NCBI GenBank assembly: GCA_902785105.1
Contig: CACZXF010000015.1
Coordinates: forward strand, 1-61,827
DNA from: an uncultured Eubacteriales bacterium
GTDB lineage: Bacteria > Bacillota > Clostridia > Christensenellales > Aristaeellaceae
Length of the DNA stretch: 61,827 nucleotides
Direction: 5' to 3'
Part shown: positions 8,790 to 17,102 of the stretch, piece after piece
Numbering within the stretch: the stretch's first letter is position 1
Layout of the letters: every line of letters starts with the position of its first letter
Position numbers and translations under genes: made by a program
The notes under the pieces: generated by a model
The model's input: the letters and a program-made list of their open reading frames with translations, nothing else
Told to the model about the DNA's origin: nothing
The model's database searches: none

Positions 8790-9802
8790 GGGCGGCACTG
8801 TTTGCCTTCACCGTAAAGGGCAAGGCCACGGCCCTTCGCATCGCCGCCGCGTTGGACGGCTGGGAGCTGTCCCTTCGCGTCCCTGAAAAGCTGAAGGACG
8901 TTCGATTTGAAGCCTATGCCGGTACCCTGCCCGACTATACAGGGAGAGTCTTTGAACGCGACGCGCTGATATACGTCGGCGCGGCGGGCATCGCAGTGCG
9001 GGCCATTGCGCCCCACGTCGCCAGCAAGCGCTCTGACCCGGCGGTGCTGTGCGTGGATGAGAAGGGGCAGTACATCATCCCCATACTCTCCGGCCACATC
9101 GGCGGCGCCAATCGTCTGGCGCGAAGCCTCGCGGCGGCGCTGGACGCCACGCCGGTGATCACCACCGCTACGGACGTCAACGGACGATTTTCGGTGGACA
9201 CCTGGGCCACTGAGCATAACATGGTCATCACCTCCATGCCCCTGGCCAAGCGCGTGTCGGCGGAGATACTGACCCGTGACATTCCTTTCTGGTCGGACGC
9301 GGAACGTTCCGGAAAACTGGTCGACGGCCTCATCTGGTCAAATGCCGGTTCGCTGGGCGTCTGTGTCTCTATAAGGAATTTACATCCCTTTGAGGATACG
9401 CTGTTATTAATTCCGAAGGTTCTGCATGTGGGTTTGGGTTGCCGCCGCGGGACCCCTGCGGAGGCAATCGACGCAGCGATCGAAAAGGTATTTAATGAAA
9501 ATTACCTGCGCAAGGAGGCTGTGGCCGACGCGGCAAGTATTGACGTAAAATCGGACGAAGTCGGGCTGATAACCTGCTGTCGGAACTATGGCTGGCCCGT
9601 CACCTTCTATACTGCGGAGCAGTTGAACGCGGTGCCGGGCGACTTTGCGAAATCTGAATTTGTGAAAAATACCGTGGGCGTGGACAACGTCTGCGAACGC
9701 GCGGCGGCGGCCCCAGGCGGGCGGATCATCGTCCGCAAGACTGCGTTGAACGGCGTGACCGTGGCTGTCGCGGAAGAGAAATGGGGGATTGACTTTGGCT
9801 AA
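8786..9802 (+). CDS. cbiG: Cobalt-precorrin-5A hydrolase
   Basis: A 338-residue CbiG. It opens the delta-lactone of cobalt-precorrin-5A with loss of the C20 two-carbon unit, a step of the anaerobic pathway. The N-terminal domain has LIYVGAAGIAVRAIAPHV and SGHIGGANRLAR; the C-terminal domain has VGLGCRRGTPAE and GRIIVRKTALNGVTVAVAE. It is coupled by overlaps to cobM upstream and cobJ downstream. Confidence 0.95.
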   Translation: MRAALFAFTVKGKATALRIAAALDGWELSLRVPEKLKDVRFEAYAGTLPDYTGRVFERDALIYVGAAGIAVRAIAPHVASKRSDPAVLCVDEKGQYIIPILSGHIGGANRLARSLAAALDATPVITTATDVNGRFSVDTWATEHNMVITSMPLAKRVSAEILTRDIPFWSDAERSGKLVDGLIWSNAGSLGVCVSIRNLHPFEDTLLLIPKVLHVGLGCRRGTPAEAIDAAIEKVFNENYLRKEAVADAASIDVKSDEVGLITCCRNYGWPVTFYTAEQLNAVPGDFAKSEFVKNTVGVDNVCERAAAAPGGRIIVRKTALNGVTVAVAEEKWGIDFG

Positions 9803-10526
9803 ACTGCGCGTGGTGGGCATCGGCCCCGGCGATTATGAGGAAATGACGATCCGGGCGGTCAACGCCCTGAACGCCTGCGACGTCATCGTGGGCTATCACG
9901 TCTATGTGGACCTGGTGAAGGCGCACTTCCCCGACAAGGAATTCTTCACCACGCCCATGCGGAAGGAGGCGGACCGCTGCCGCATGGCGCTGGACCTGGC
10001 CCGTGAAGGCCGGGACGTGGCGATGATCTGCTCCGGCGACGCGGGCATCTACGGCATGGCGGGCCTGATCTACGAGCTTCGCGGGGAGAATGAAACCATC
10101 GAGGTGGAGGTCATCGGCGGCCTGACCGCGGCCACCTCCGGCGGCTGCCGCCTGGGCGCGCCGCTGACCCATGACTTCGCCGTCATCAGCCTGTCCGATC
10201 TGCTGACCCCCTGGGAGACCATCGAAAAGAGGCTGGATTGCGCGGCGGCGGGCAACTTCGGCATCGCCCTCTACAATCCCCGCAGCATGAAGCGCTCGGA
10301 CTATCTGCAAAAGGCCTGCGACATCGTCATGAAGCATCAGTCCCCGGAGACCATCTGCGGCGTTGTGCGCAACATTGGCCGCGAGGGAGAGGAGACGAAG
10401 GTCATGCCCCTCAGGGAATTGAGGGACTACGAGGCCGACATGTTCACCACCGTTTTCATCGGCAACAGTTTCACCAAGGTCGTGGACGGCAAGATGGTCA
10501 CGCCCAGGGGGTATCGGGATGTCTGA
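9795..10526 (+). CDS. cobJ: Cobalt-precorrin-3B C17-methyltransferase
   Basis: A SAM-dependent methylase (CobJ/CbiH) with LRVVGIGPGDYEEMT at the N-terminus, CSGDAGIYGMAGL and GLTAATSGGCRLGAPL. It methylates C17 and contracts the ring. The start is uncertain between TTG at 9795, with a GGGGG tract upstream, and TTG at 9789; both overlap the end of cbiG. It overlaps the next gene by eight bases. Confidence 0.93.
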   Translation: MAKLRVVGIGPGDYEEMTIRAVNALNACDVIVGYHVYVDLVKAHFPDKEFFTTPMRKEADRCRMALDLAREGRDVAMICSGDAGIYGMAGLIYELRGENETIEVEVIGGLTAATSGGCRLGAPLTHDFAVISLSDLLTPWETIEKRLDCAAAGNFGIALYNPRSMKRSDYLQKACDIVMKHQSPETICGVVRNIGREGEETKVMPLRELRDYEADMFTTVFIGNSFTKVVDGKMVTPRGYRDV

Positions 10527-12519
10527 GCTGTGCGTCTTTGCGGGCACCACGGAGGGCCGGCGGCTGGTGGAATTCCTGGCCGGTCAGCCGGTGCGGGTCT
10601 GCGCCTGCGTGGCGACGGAATATGGCGAGACGCTGATCCCCCAGGCCGACAACGTGGAGGTCCGCGCCGGCCGGCTGGACGGTGAGGCCATGCAAAGCCT
10701 GTTCCATGAACGGCACTTTGACATGGTGATCGACGCCACTCATCCCTTTGCCATCGTGGCATCTGATACCATCGCCGGAGCCTGCGACGCCATGGGCGTG
10801 GAATGCCTGCGCTTAAACCGGGACGGCGGCGGCGCGGACGACGAGGCGGTCGTAGTGGGCTCCATTGCAGAAGCTGCCGCCTTTCTGGCGGAACATCCGG
10901 GTGTCGCGCTGCTGGCGACGGGGAGCAAAGAGCTGACACCCTATACCATAGTTCCAGACTATAAAGAGCGCTTCTATCCGAGGGTGCTGCCCATGGCGTC
11001 CTCCCTCGCAGCTTGCGAGGCGGCGGGGTTTGCCCCGGCCCACATCATCGCCATGCAGGGTCCCTTTTCCGTGGACATGAATGTGGCGACTTTGAAGGCC
11101 ATCGGCGCGAAGTGGCTGGTCACCAAGGAATCGGGCAAGAGCGGCGGTTTCGATGAGAAATTGGAGGCCGCCCGACGCGCCGGGGCGCGATGCGTCGTCA
11201 TCGGCCAGCCGAAGCAGCGGCCGGGGCTGGATTATGCCGGGGTGGCACGTCGCCTGGCAGAGCAATACGGCATAAAGCCCGTGCGAGAGGTTGCCGTGGT
11301 TGGCATCGGCATGGGCTCGCCGGAGACGCTGACCTTCGAGGCGGACGCCGCTCTGCGGGATTGCGAGTGCGTCATCGGCGCGAAGCGCATGCTGGAGGCC
11401 GTGGGCCGCTACGGCAAACCCGGCTTTGCGGAGATCGCCCCGGCGAAGATCGTCGCCTGCATGAACGAACACCCGGAATACCGCCGCTTCGCCGTGGTGA
11501 TGTCCGGGGATTCTGGATTCTACAGCGGCACCAAGAAGCTGCTGCCAATGCTGGCAAGTGACAAAGTCCGCGTGATTCCCGGCCTCAGTTCCCTGCAAGT
11601 GCTGTGCGCACGGTGTCAGACGAGCTGGGACGACGTGAAGGCCATCTCCCTCCATGGCCGGGGAGGCTCCGCCGTGCCCGCCCTCAGGGAATACGGTAAG
11701 GTCTTTGCACTGATGGATGGCGCGGACGCGGTCAAGCATATATGCACGGATCTCATTGCCGCCGGCATGGGGGAAGCACGGGTGTCCGTGGGCGAACGCC
11801 TATCCTATCCTGATGAAAAGCTGACCTGCGGCACGGCGCATGAACTGAAGGATTATGCCTGCGCTCCGCTGAGTGCCATCCTTCTGGAATATCCGACACA
11901 GCCTATGCCGCTGCCGGTGGGTCTGCCGGATGAAGCTTTTCTCCGCGAACTGGGCGGTGACAGCGGCAAGGCCGTGCCCATGACAAAATCCGAGGTCCGG
12001 GCGGTCTCCATCGCGAAATTGCGACTGACCCGTAACGCTGTGGTCTACGACATCGGCGCAGGCACGGGATCTGTTTCCGTAGAAGCCGCATTGAACTGCC
12101 CCGAAGGACAAGTTTACGCCATTGAGTGCCGGGAGGACGCCGCCTCGCTCATTGAAAGGAATATTCAGAAATTCGGGCTGAAAAACCTGACGGTTGTGCG
12201 GGGCATGGCGCCCGAAGCCATGCGGGATCTGCCCACGCCGACTCACGCCTTCATCGGCGGCTCCAGCGGGAATATGAATGAAATCATACAGGCGCTGCTG
12301 GACGAGAATCCAAATGTGCGCATCGTCATCAACGCCATCGCGCTGGAATCAGCGGGGGAGATTGCGGACGCGGCGAAGCGCTTCGGCTTCGAGGACTGCG
12401 AGATCGTGCAGATGAACCTTGCCCGGAGCCGTCGCGCGGGACGCTATCACCTGATGACGGGACTGAACCCCATCTACATCGCCGCCATGCAGCGGCGGGA
12501 GGACGAGCATGAAGATTGA
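10519..12519 (+). CDS. Triple fusion: precorrin-6A reductase / CbiE / CbiT methylase
   Basis: A 666-residue protein joining three corrin enzymes. Residues 1 to about 250 are CobK/CbiJ reductase (LCVFAGTTEGRRL, VIDATHPFA, GPFSVDMN). From about 258 it is CbiE methyltransferase (VAVVGIGMGSPETLTFEA). From about 465 it is CbiT, with the SAM motif DIGAGTGSVS at 511. Together they reduce precorrin-6A, methylate C5 and C15, and decarboxylate. CbiE-CbiT fusions (CobL) are common; the added reductase is less so. Its start overlaps cobJ and its end overlaps cbiC. Confidence 0.93.
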   Translation: MSELCVFAGTTEGRRLVEFLAGQPVRVCACVATEYGETLIPQADNVEVRAGRLDGEAMQSLFHERHFDMVIDATHPFAIVASDTIAGACDAMGVECLRLNRDGGGADDEAVVVGSIAEAAAFLAEHPGVALLATGSKELTPYTIVPDYKERFYPRVLPMASSLAACEAAGFAPAHIIAMQGPFSVDMNVATLKAIGAKWLVTKESGKSGGFDEKLEAARRAGARCVVIGQPKQRPGLDYAGVARRLAEQYGIKPVREVAVVGIGMGSPETLTFEADAALRDCECVIGAKRMLEAVGRYGKPGFAEIAPAKIVACMNEHPEYRRFAVVMSGDSGFYSGTKKLLPMLASDKVRVIPGLSSLQVLCARCQTSWDDVKAISLHGRGGSAVPALREYGKVFALMDGADAVKHICTDLIAAGMGEARVSVGERLSYPDEKLTCGTAHELKDYACAPLSAILLEYPTQPMPLPVGLPDEAFLRELGGDSGKAVPMTKSEVRAVSIAKLRLTRNAVVYDIGAGTGSVSVEAALNCPEGQVYAIECREDAASLIERNIQKFGLKNLTVVRGMAPEAMRDLPTPTHAFIGGSSGNMNEIIQALLDENPNVRIVINAIALESAGEIADAAKRFGFEDCEIVQMNLARSRRAGRYHLMTGLNPIYIAAMQRREDEHED

Positions 12520-13138
12520 ACTGGAACGGGTCGCGCCTATGGAGATCGAGGCGCGGAGCTTTGAAATCATCGGGCAGGAGCTGAACAGGCCCATTGACGA
12601 AAAACTGGCCCCCATCATCAAACGCGTGATCCATACCACCGCGGATTTCGACTACGCGGAAAACCTGTGCTTCTCCGAGGGCGTGCTGGATAAGGCGCTC
12701 AAAGCCATTCAGGACGGCGCAGCCATCGTCACGGACACCACCATGGCCATGTCCGGCATCAACAAGAAGGCGCTGGCGAAGCACGGCGGCGAGGCCTTCT
12801 GCTTCATCGGCGATCCCGATGTCGCAGAGGCGGCGAAGGCCGCGGGCAGCACCCGTGCCGTGCAGGCCATGGAGAAGGCGGCCAAGCTGGACCGCCCGCT
12901 GATCTTTGCCATCGGCAACGCTCCCACGGCGCTGATCCACATCTATGAGATGATCTCCGAGGGTAGGCTCGATCCCCGTCTGGTCATCGGCGTGCCGGTG
13001 GGCTTCGTCAATGTGGTGCAATCCAAGGAACTCATCATGACCGCCGACGTGCCCTACATCGTCGCCCGCGGCCGCAAGGGCGGCAGCAACGTCGCCGCCG
13101 CCATCTGCAACGCGCTGCTCTACATGCTGGGGAGATAA
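12509..13138 (+). CDS. cbiC: Cobalt-precorrin-8 methylmutase
   Basis: A 209-residue CbiC/CobH. It moves the C11 methyl group to C12 to form cobyrinate. Family features include EIEARSFEII near the N-terminus, the catalytic-His region KRVIHTTADFDYA, and DTTMAMSGINK. The start has GGGAGGA upstream and lies inside the end of the fused gene. Family identity is clear. Confidence 0.95.
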   Translation: MKIELERVAPMEIEARSFEIIGQELNRPIDEKLAPIIKRVIHTTADFDYAENLCFSEGVLDKALKAIQDGAAIVTDTTMAMSGINKKALAKHGGEAFCFIGDPDVAEAAKAAGSTRAVQAMEKAAKLDRPLIFAIGNAPTALIHIYEMISEGRLDPRLVIGVPVGFVNVVQSKELIMTADVPYIVARGRKGGSNVAAAICNALLYMLGR

Positions 13139-13143
13139 CCGCC

Positions 13144-14280
13144 ATGCTTCGACATTACATCACCAAGGGCGGCAAGACCATGCGCTGCGGCTACACCACC
13201 GGCTCCTGCGCGGCGGGGGCGGCCATGGGCGCGACCAGGTTTTTATTGACAGGAGAAGCCCCGGAGACCGTGGCGCTGGACACCCCGAAGGGCATAAGGC
13301 TGGCGCTGGAGATTCTGAACCCGGAGGCGGGGGAGGGCTGGGCCAAGTGCGCCGTCCAGAAGGACAGCGGCGACGACCCGGACATCACCAACGGCATACT
13401 GATCTACGCGACAGCGGAAAAGATTGCCGATGGCGTAGAGATCGATGGCGGCGAGGGCGTGGGCCGCGTCACGAAGGAAGGTCTCGACCAGCCCGTCGGC
13501 GCGGCGGCCATCAATTCGACGCCCCGCAGGATGATCGACGAAGGCGTCCGTGCGGTCTGTGCGGAATGCGGCTATCCGGGCGGCATAAAGATCACCATCT
13601 CCATCCCCGACGGCAAAGCGCTGGCGAACAAGACCTTCAATCCCCGCATCGGCATCGTGGGCGGCATATCGGTCATCGGCACCACGGGCATCGTGGAGCC
13701 CATGAGCAACGCCGCGCTGGTGGACACCATTAAACTGGAGCTGAGCGTGCTCTCCGCCGGCGGCGCGAAGGGCGTGTTGCTGTGCCCCGGCAACTATGGC
13801 GAGACCTTCGCGAAGGAGACGCTGGGGCTGAACATGACCCGGCAGGTCTCCGTCAGCAACTTCATCGGCGACGGCATCGAGGCGGCGGTGAGTTACGGCT
13901 TTGAGCGCATACTGCTGGTGGGCCACATCGGCAAGCTGGTCAAGCTGGGCATCGGCCTGCACAACACCCACTCCGCCTACGGTGACGGACGCATGGAGAC
14001 GCTGATCGCCTGTGCCCTGGAGTGCGGCGGCGACGTGGAACTGCTCCGTGAAATTTTGAACTGTGTCACCACTGACGCGGCGCTGGAGGCCATAGACAAA
14101 AGAGGACTTTTGTCCCCCGTCATGTCGGTGCTCGGCAGGCGCATACAGGCGTGTCTCGAACGGAAGGTCCCCGTGGGCACCGAGATCGGCTTCATCTGCT
14201 TTACCAACGCAGAGCCCTGGAAGGGCGTGCTGATGCAGAGCGAAAACGCCGACCGGCTGGCGGAGGAGTGGAAAGCGTAA
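13144..14280 (+). CDS. cbiD: Cobalt-precorrin-5B C1-methyltransferase
   Basis: A 378-residue CbiD, specific to the anaerobic pathway; it methylates C1. It has the N-terminal GYTTGSCAAGAAMGAT motif and the later GTTGIVEPMSNAAL. The start at 13144 follows GGGGAG; a second Met at 13180 lies closer to the usual family N-terminus and is possible. It is the last corrin gene. cbiL, cbiK, cbiA, cbiB and the lower-ligand genes are not in this window. Confidence 0.95.
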   Translation: MLRHYITKGGKTMRCGYTTGSCAAGAAMGATRFLLTGEAPETVALDTPKGIRLALEILNPEAGEGWAKCAVQKDSGDDPDITNGILIYATAEKIADGVEIDGGEGVGRVTKEGLDQPVGAAAINSTPRRMIDEGVRAVCAECGYPGGIKITISIPDGKALANKTFNPRIGIVGGISVIGTTGIVEPMSNAALVDTIKLELSVLSAGGAKGVLLCPGNYGETFAKETLGLNMTRQVSVSNFIGDGIEAAVSYGFERILLVGHIGKLVKLGIGLHNTHSAYGDGRMETLIACALECGGDVELLREILNCVTTDAALEAIDKRGLLSPVMSVLGRRIQACLERKVPVGTEIGFICFTNAEPWKGVLMQSENADRLAEEWKA

Positions 14281-14300
14281 TCACAGAAAGGAGCTCGAAA

Positions 14301-14927
14301 ATGTCCAGGATTCTTTTGCTCAATGGCAGTCCCCATAAAAACGGCTGCATCGCTACCGCCTTTGCTGAAATGTTGCCAATTTTCGCAGAAGAAGGCATCT
14401 ATGCGGAGGTCATACATATCGGCGCTCAGGACATACGGGGCTGCATCGGCTGCAACCGCTGTCAGACCGCCGGAAAGTGCGTCTTTGACGACGCGGTGAA
14501 CGCCTTTGCGCCGAAATTCGAGGCCGCCGACGGCCTGATCGTCGGCTCTCCCGTCTACTACGGCTCGCCCAACGGCACGCTGCTGTCCTTCCTGGACCGC
14601 CTGTTCTACAGCACCTCATTTTCCAAGCACATGAAGGTCGGCGCGGCCGTCGTGAACTGTCGCCGCGGAGGCAATACGGCCTCTTTCGACGTGCTGAACA
14701 AGTATTTCATGATCTCCGGTATGCCGGTGGCCAGTTCCACCTACTGGAACCAGATCCACGGCTTTACCCCGGAGGACGTGCGAAAGGACGCCGAGGGTCT
14801 CCAGACCATGCGCAACCTCGCCCGAAACGCTGCCTTCCTCATCAAGGCCATCGCCGCCGAGAAGGAGAAGGACGGACTGCCGAAGGTAGAATCGGATTTC
14901 TTTACGAGCTTCCCGGACGGAAAATGA
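14301..14927 (+). CDS. NAD(P)H-dependent FMN reductase / flavodoxin-fold protein
   Basis: A 208-residue flavodoxin-fold oxidoreductase. It has LLLNGSPHKNGC (FMN phosphate loop), GCIGCNRCQTAGKCVFDD (a Cys motif common in this NADPH-dependent FMN reductase group) and VGSPVYYGSPNG. The start at 14301 follows AAAGGAG. It lies 20 bases after cbiD and may be co-transcribed. A role in supplying reduced flavin or electrons to cobalt reduction is possible but unproven. Confidence 0.85.
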   Translation: MSRILLLNGSPHKNGCIATAFAEMLPIFAEEGIYAEVIHIGAQDIRGCIGCNRCQTAGKCVFDDAVNAFAPKFEAADGLIVGSPVYYGSPNGTLLSFLDRLFYSTSFSKHMKVGAAVVNCRRGGNTASFDVLNKYFMISGMPVASSTYWNQIHGFTPEDVRKDAEGLQTMRNLARNAAFLIKAIAAEKEKDGLPKVESDFFTSFPDGK

Positions 14928-14937
14928 GATAAAATAA

Positions 14938-14986
14938 GACAATGAAAAACGCCCTCAAACAAGAGCGTTCTTCATTGTCCTTTTCT
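14938..14986. terminator. Bidirectional intrinsic terminator
   Basis: GACAATGAA (14938-14946) pairs with TTCATTGTC (14971-14979), with an inner GCG/CGC extension and TTTTCT after it on the plus strand. It serves the convergent FMN reductase and mutarotase genes. Confidence 0.75.
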
Positions 14987-14991
14987 ATGGA

Positions 14992-15858
14992 TTACATAAA
15001 TTCAATCATATAGGAAATTTCTTTCTTCTCGCCGCCATTCAACCGCTGGATGCCCTTCTTCTGGTCGATGCTGCCCTGGAAGCCCTCGTCATCGGTCCGT
15101 CCAAACCAGGGCTCAAGGCAGATGAACGGCCCCTTGGGATTCGCCCACACGGCCAGCATCGGGAATTGCGCGCAGTTCAGCATGACGTAGGGCTTGCCGT
15201 CGGGCGTCGCGATGCCCACCGATTGAACCTGTCCATCCTCAAAAATCCATGTGTCGGGAATGTCCTCCTGATAGGCATTGCGTCCGTTTTTAAGCGGAAG
15301 TGCTTTCTGCTCAGACAGGGCAAAGCCCGCTTTGCTGGCGTTGATGTAGTGAAGCTCGTCCTTCTCCGGGAAGAGTATGAAACAGTCTTCCTTTCTGATG
15401 CCCTCCGGGAGCAGGAAACCGGGATGTCCGCCGATGGAGTAAAGCATTTCGCCGCTGCCGGTATTCTCAACGGTCCATGAGATGCGCAGACACTTTCCTT
15501 CAAGCCGATGAGTGACGGTCAGGATGAAATCAAAGGGATAATGCTCCCGCGTCCAGTCGTTCGACATCAGGCGGTGACTGATCGAGTCAGCGGTATTTTC
15601 CACGCAGATAAATTCCATGTCCCGGGCAAACCCGTGCTGCGTTTTCATCTCATACGCTTTGTCACCGAAGCGGTATTTCCCATCCATCAGCTTCCCGACA
15701 AAGGGAAACAATATCGGCGCGTGCCGATTCCAGACGGCAGGGTCAGCGGTCCAGATCCGCTCGGCCTGCCTCTTCTTATCATACACACTCGCAAGCTCCG
15801 CACCTGCATCGGCGACCATAACGCGCAAAGCGTCATTTTCAAGGATGTGTTCGCTCAT
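14992..15858 (-). CDS. Aldose 1-epimerase family protein (LacX-like)
   Basis: A 288-residue galactose-mutarotase-fold protein. It has SVYDKKRQAERIW near the N-terminus, FPFVGKLMDGKY, and the sugar-binding region SIGGHPGFLLP. Proteins of this LacX/YihR-like group interconvert sugar anomers; the substrate is unknown. The GGAGG ribosome binding site and its own promoter (TTGTAT-17-TATAAT, minus strand 15901-15929) suggest a single-gene unit. Confidence 0.85.
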   Translation of the reverse strand: MSEHILENDALRVMVADAGAELASVYDKKRQAERIWTADPAVWNRHAPILFPFVGKLMDGKYRFGDKAYEMKTQHGFARDMEFICVENTADSISHRLMSNDWTREHYPFDFILTVTHRLEGKCLRISWTVENTGSGEMLYSIGGHPGFLLPEGIRKEDCFILFPEKDELHYINASKAGFALSEQKALPLKNGRNAYQEDIPDTWIFEDGQVQSVGIATPDGKPYVMLNCAQFPMLAVWANPKGPFICLEPWFGRTDDEGFQGSIDQKKGIQRLNGGEKKEISYMIEFM

Positions 15859-15900
15859 CTTTATGCCTCCTGTATTTGAAAGAAATGGTCATTGTCTATG

Positions 15901-15929
15901 ATTATACCATTTATTTACACAGTATACAA
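15901..15929 (-). promoter_or_regulatory. Promoter of the mutarotase gene
   Basis: Minus-strand -35 TTGTAT (15924-15929), a 17-base spacer and a perfect -10 TATAAT (15901-15906), 42 bases upstream of the start codon. Confidence 0.7.
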
Positions 15930-15934
15930 GCTGT

Positions 15935-15977
15935 AAAAACAAAAGGCGGAGCCGTTCGTTTGAACAGCTCCGCCTTT
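15935..15977 (-). terminator. Intrinsic terminator of the cysteine-type binding protein gene
   Basis: On the minus strand AAAGGCGGAGC pairs with GCTCCGCCTTT (arms at 15967-15977 and 15942-15952), followed by TTTTGTTTTT. It closes the binding-protein unit before the mutarotase promoter. Confidence 0.85.
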
Positions 15978-15990
15978 GTATGGGAAGAAA

Positions 15991-16812
15991 TCAGTCGATG
16001 ACGCCGCCCTCGACCACAAGGTTGTCGGGATTCACCGCGTCGCCGTAGACGTCCTTGAGCGTAGCTTCGTAATCCGCATGGAAGAAATTCTCGGCGGCCA
16101 GGGCCTTTATTTCTTCGTTGATGTAGTTCAGCACGCTCTCATTGCCCTTCTGCACGGCGGGGGCGATGGTGTCCAGACTGCCCAGGGTCTCGATGCCCAC
16201 GGTGAAGCCGGGATTTTCGAGGGCCCAAGCCAGCACCTCGGTGTTGTCGGTGGACAGGGCGTCGCCGCGGCCGTCCAGCAGGGCGTTGAAGGTCTCCGTG
16301 TAGGTGTCGAACTTCAGAAGGTTCACGTCCGGCTCATTGGCGGTGAACCAGGTCTCGGCGGTGGTGCCCTTGGAGACGATCAGCGTCTTGCCCCGAAGCT
16401 CCTCCAGAGAAGAGATCAGCGCGCTGTCCGGGCTGACCACGCCCAGCGCCACCTTCATGTAGGGCAGCGCGAAGTCCACCACCTCGGCCCGCTCGGGGGT
16501 GACGGTGAAGTTGGCCAGTATGATGTCCACCTTGGCGCTGGTCAGGTATTCCACGCGGTTCGGCGCGTCCACGCTCACCAGCTCCAGCTCCACACCCAGG
16601 TCCTCCGCCAGGCGGCGGGCAAAGACCACGTCGTAGCCCTGATATTCGCCGTTCTCGTCCACATAGCCGAAGGGCTTCTTGTCGGAGAACACGCCGATGG
16701 TCAGCTTGCCGCTCTCCTTGATCTCATCCAGAGTCCGCGCCTGGGCGTCCGCCAGCGCCGCGGGGATCAGTGTAAGGGCCAGAACCAGTACCAACGCAAA
16801 CAGCTTTTTCAT
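15991..16812 (-). CDS. Cysteine-type amino acid ABC transporter substrate-binding protein
   Basis: A 273-residue solute-binding protein. The N-terminal signal (MKKLFALVLVLALT...AALADA) has no obvious lipobox. The mature part includes GVFSDKKPFGYVDENGEYQGYDV, VDIILANFTVTPERAEVVDFALPYM and TLIVSKGTTAETWF. From memory this resembles the Campylobacter CjaA/Cj0982 cysteine-binding protein, so cysteine is the favoured ligand; an alignment is needed. The start at 16812 follows AAAGGAG; the upstream ATG at 16851 is rejected. It is transcribed alone from a promoter at 17069-17097 through a Cys-rich leader and attenuator. Confidence 0.88.
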   Translation of the reverse strand: MKKLFALVLVLALTLIPAALADAQARTLDEIKESGKLTIGVFSDKKPFGYVDENGEYQGYDVVFARRLAEDLGVELELVSVDAPNRVEYLTSAKVDIILANFTVTPERAEVVDFALPYMKVALGVVSPDSALISSLEELRGKTLIVSKGTTAETWFTANEPDVNLLKFDTYTETFNALLDGRGDALSTDNTEVLAWALENPGFTVGIETLGSLDTIAPAVQKGNESVLNYINEEIKALAAENFFHADYEATLKDVYGDAVNPDNLVVEGGVID

Positions 16813-16903
16813 GATAAACGCTCCTTTATATTCATGGTTCGATGGGTTCAAGAGTCAGCGCCGAAGCATCGTACATCGCATCATCCTGTTTTCCTCCCTT
16901 CCG

Positions 16904-16944
16904 AATAAAAACAGCGGGACGGATACGCTTCATCCATCCCGCTG
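16904..16944 (-). terminator. Attenuator-type terminator before the binding protein gene
   Basis: On the minus strand CAGCGGGATGGAT and ATCCGTCCCGCTG (16912-16944) form a 13-position stem with one mismatch, followed by TTTTTATTC. It lies between the Cys-rich leader peptide stop and the binding-protein start, 92 bases before the latter. Read-through is required for expression, so it is a likely attenuator. Confidence 0.85.
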
Positions 16945-16963
16945 CTTTCTGCCCTGGCGCACG

Positions 16964-17029
16964 CTAAGGCAGCCGACAGGTCGATGGACGACACCCCCGG
17001 CAAAAGCAACACATACCAAAGAGCTTCAT
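16964..17029 (-). CDS. Cys-rich leader peptide 1 (21 residues)
   Basis: A short ORF reading MKLFGMCCFCRGCRPSTCRLP, with five Cys among 21 residues, including a Cys-Cys pair. AAAGGAGG sits 8 bases before its ATG (GGAGG at 17038-17042), and a consensus promoter lies about 40 bases further up. It precedes an intrinsic terminator and a cysteine-type transporter gene, the layout of ribosome-mediated attenuation: stalling at Cys codons when charged tRNA-Cys is scarce would favour read-through. GCUGC near its stop can pair with GCAGC in the terminator's 5' arm, a possible antiterminator. No known family was recognised; the function is inferred. Confidence 0.75.
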   Translation of the reverse strand: MKLFGMCCFCRGCRPSTCRLP

Positions 17030-17068
17030 ATGGGATGCCTCCTTTCAATTACCTATCAACATACTAAG

Positions 17069-17097
17069 ATTATATGCAATTCAAGGCTGCTTGTCAA
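17069..17097 (-). promoter_or_regulatory. Consensus promoter of leader 1 / binding protein unit
   Basis: Minus-strand -35 TTGACA (17092-17097), a 17-base spacer and -10 TATAAT (17069-17074), a perfect sigma-A consensus. Such a strong promoter with a terminator behind it suggests control by termination rather than initiation. Confidence 0.88.
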
Positions 17098-17102
17098 CCT
17101 GT

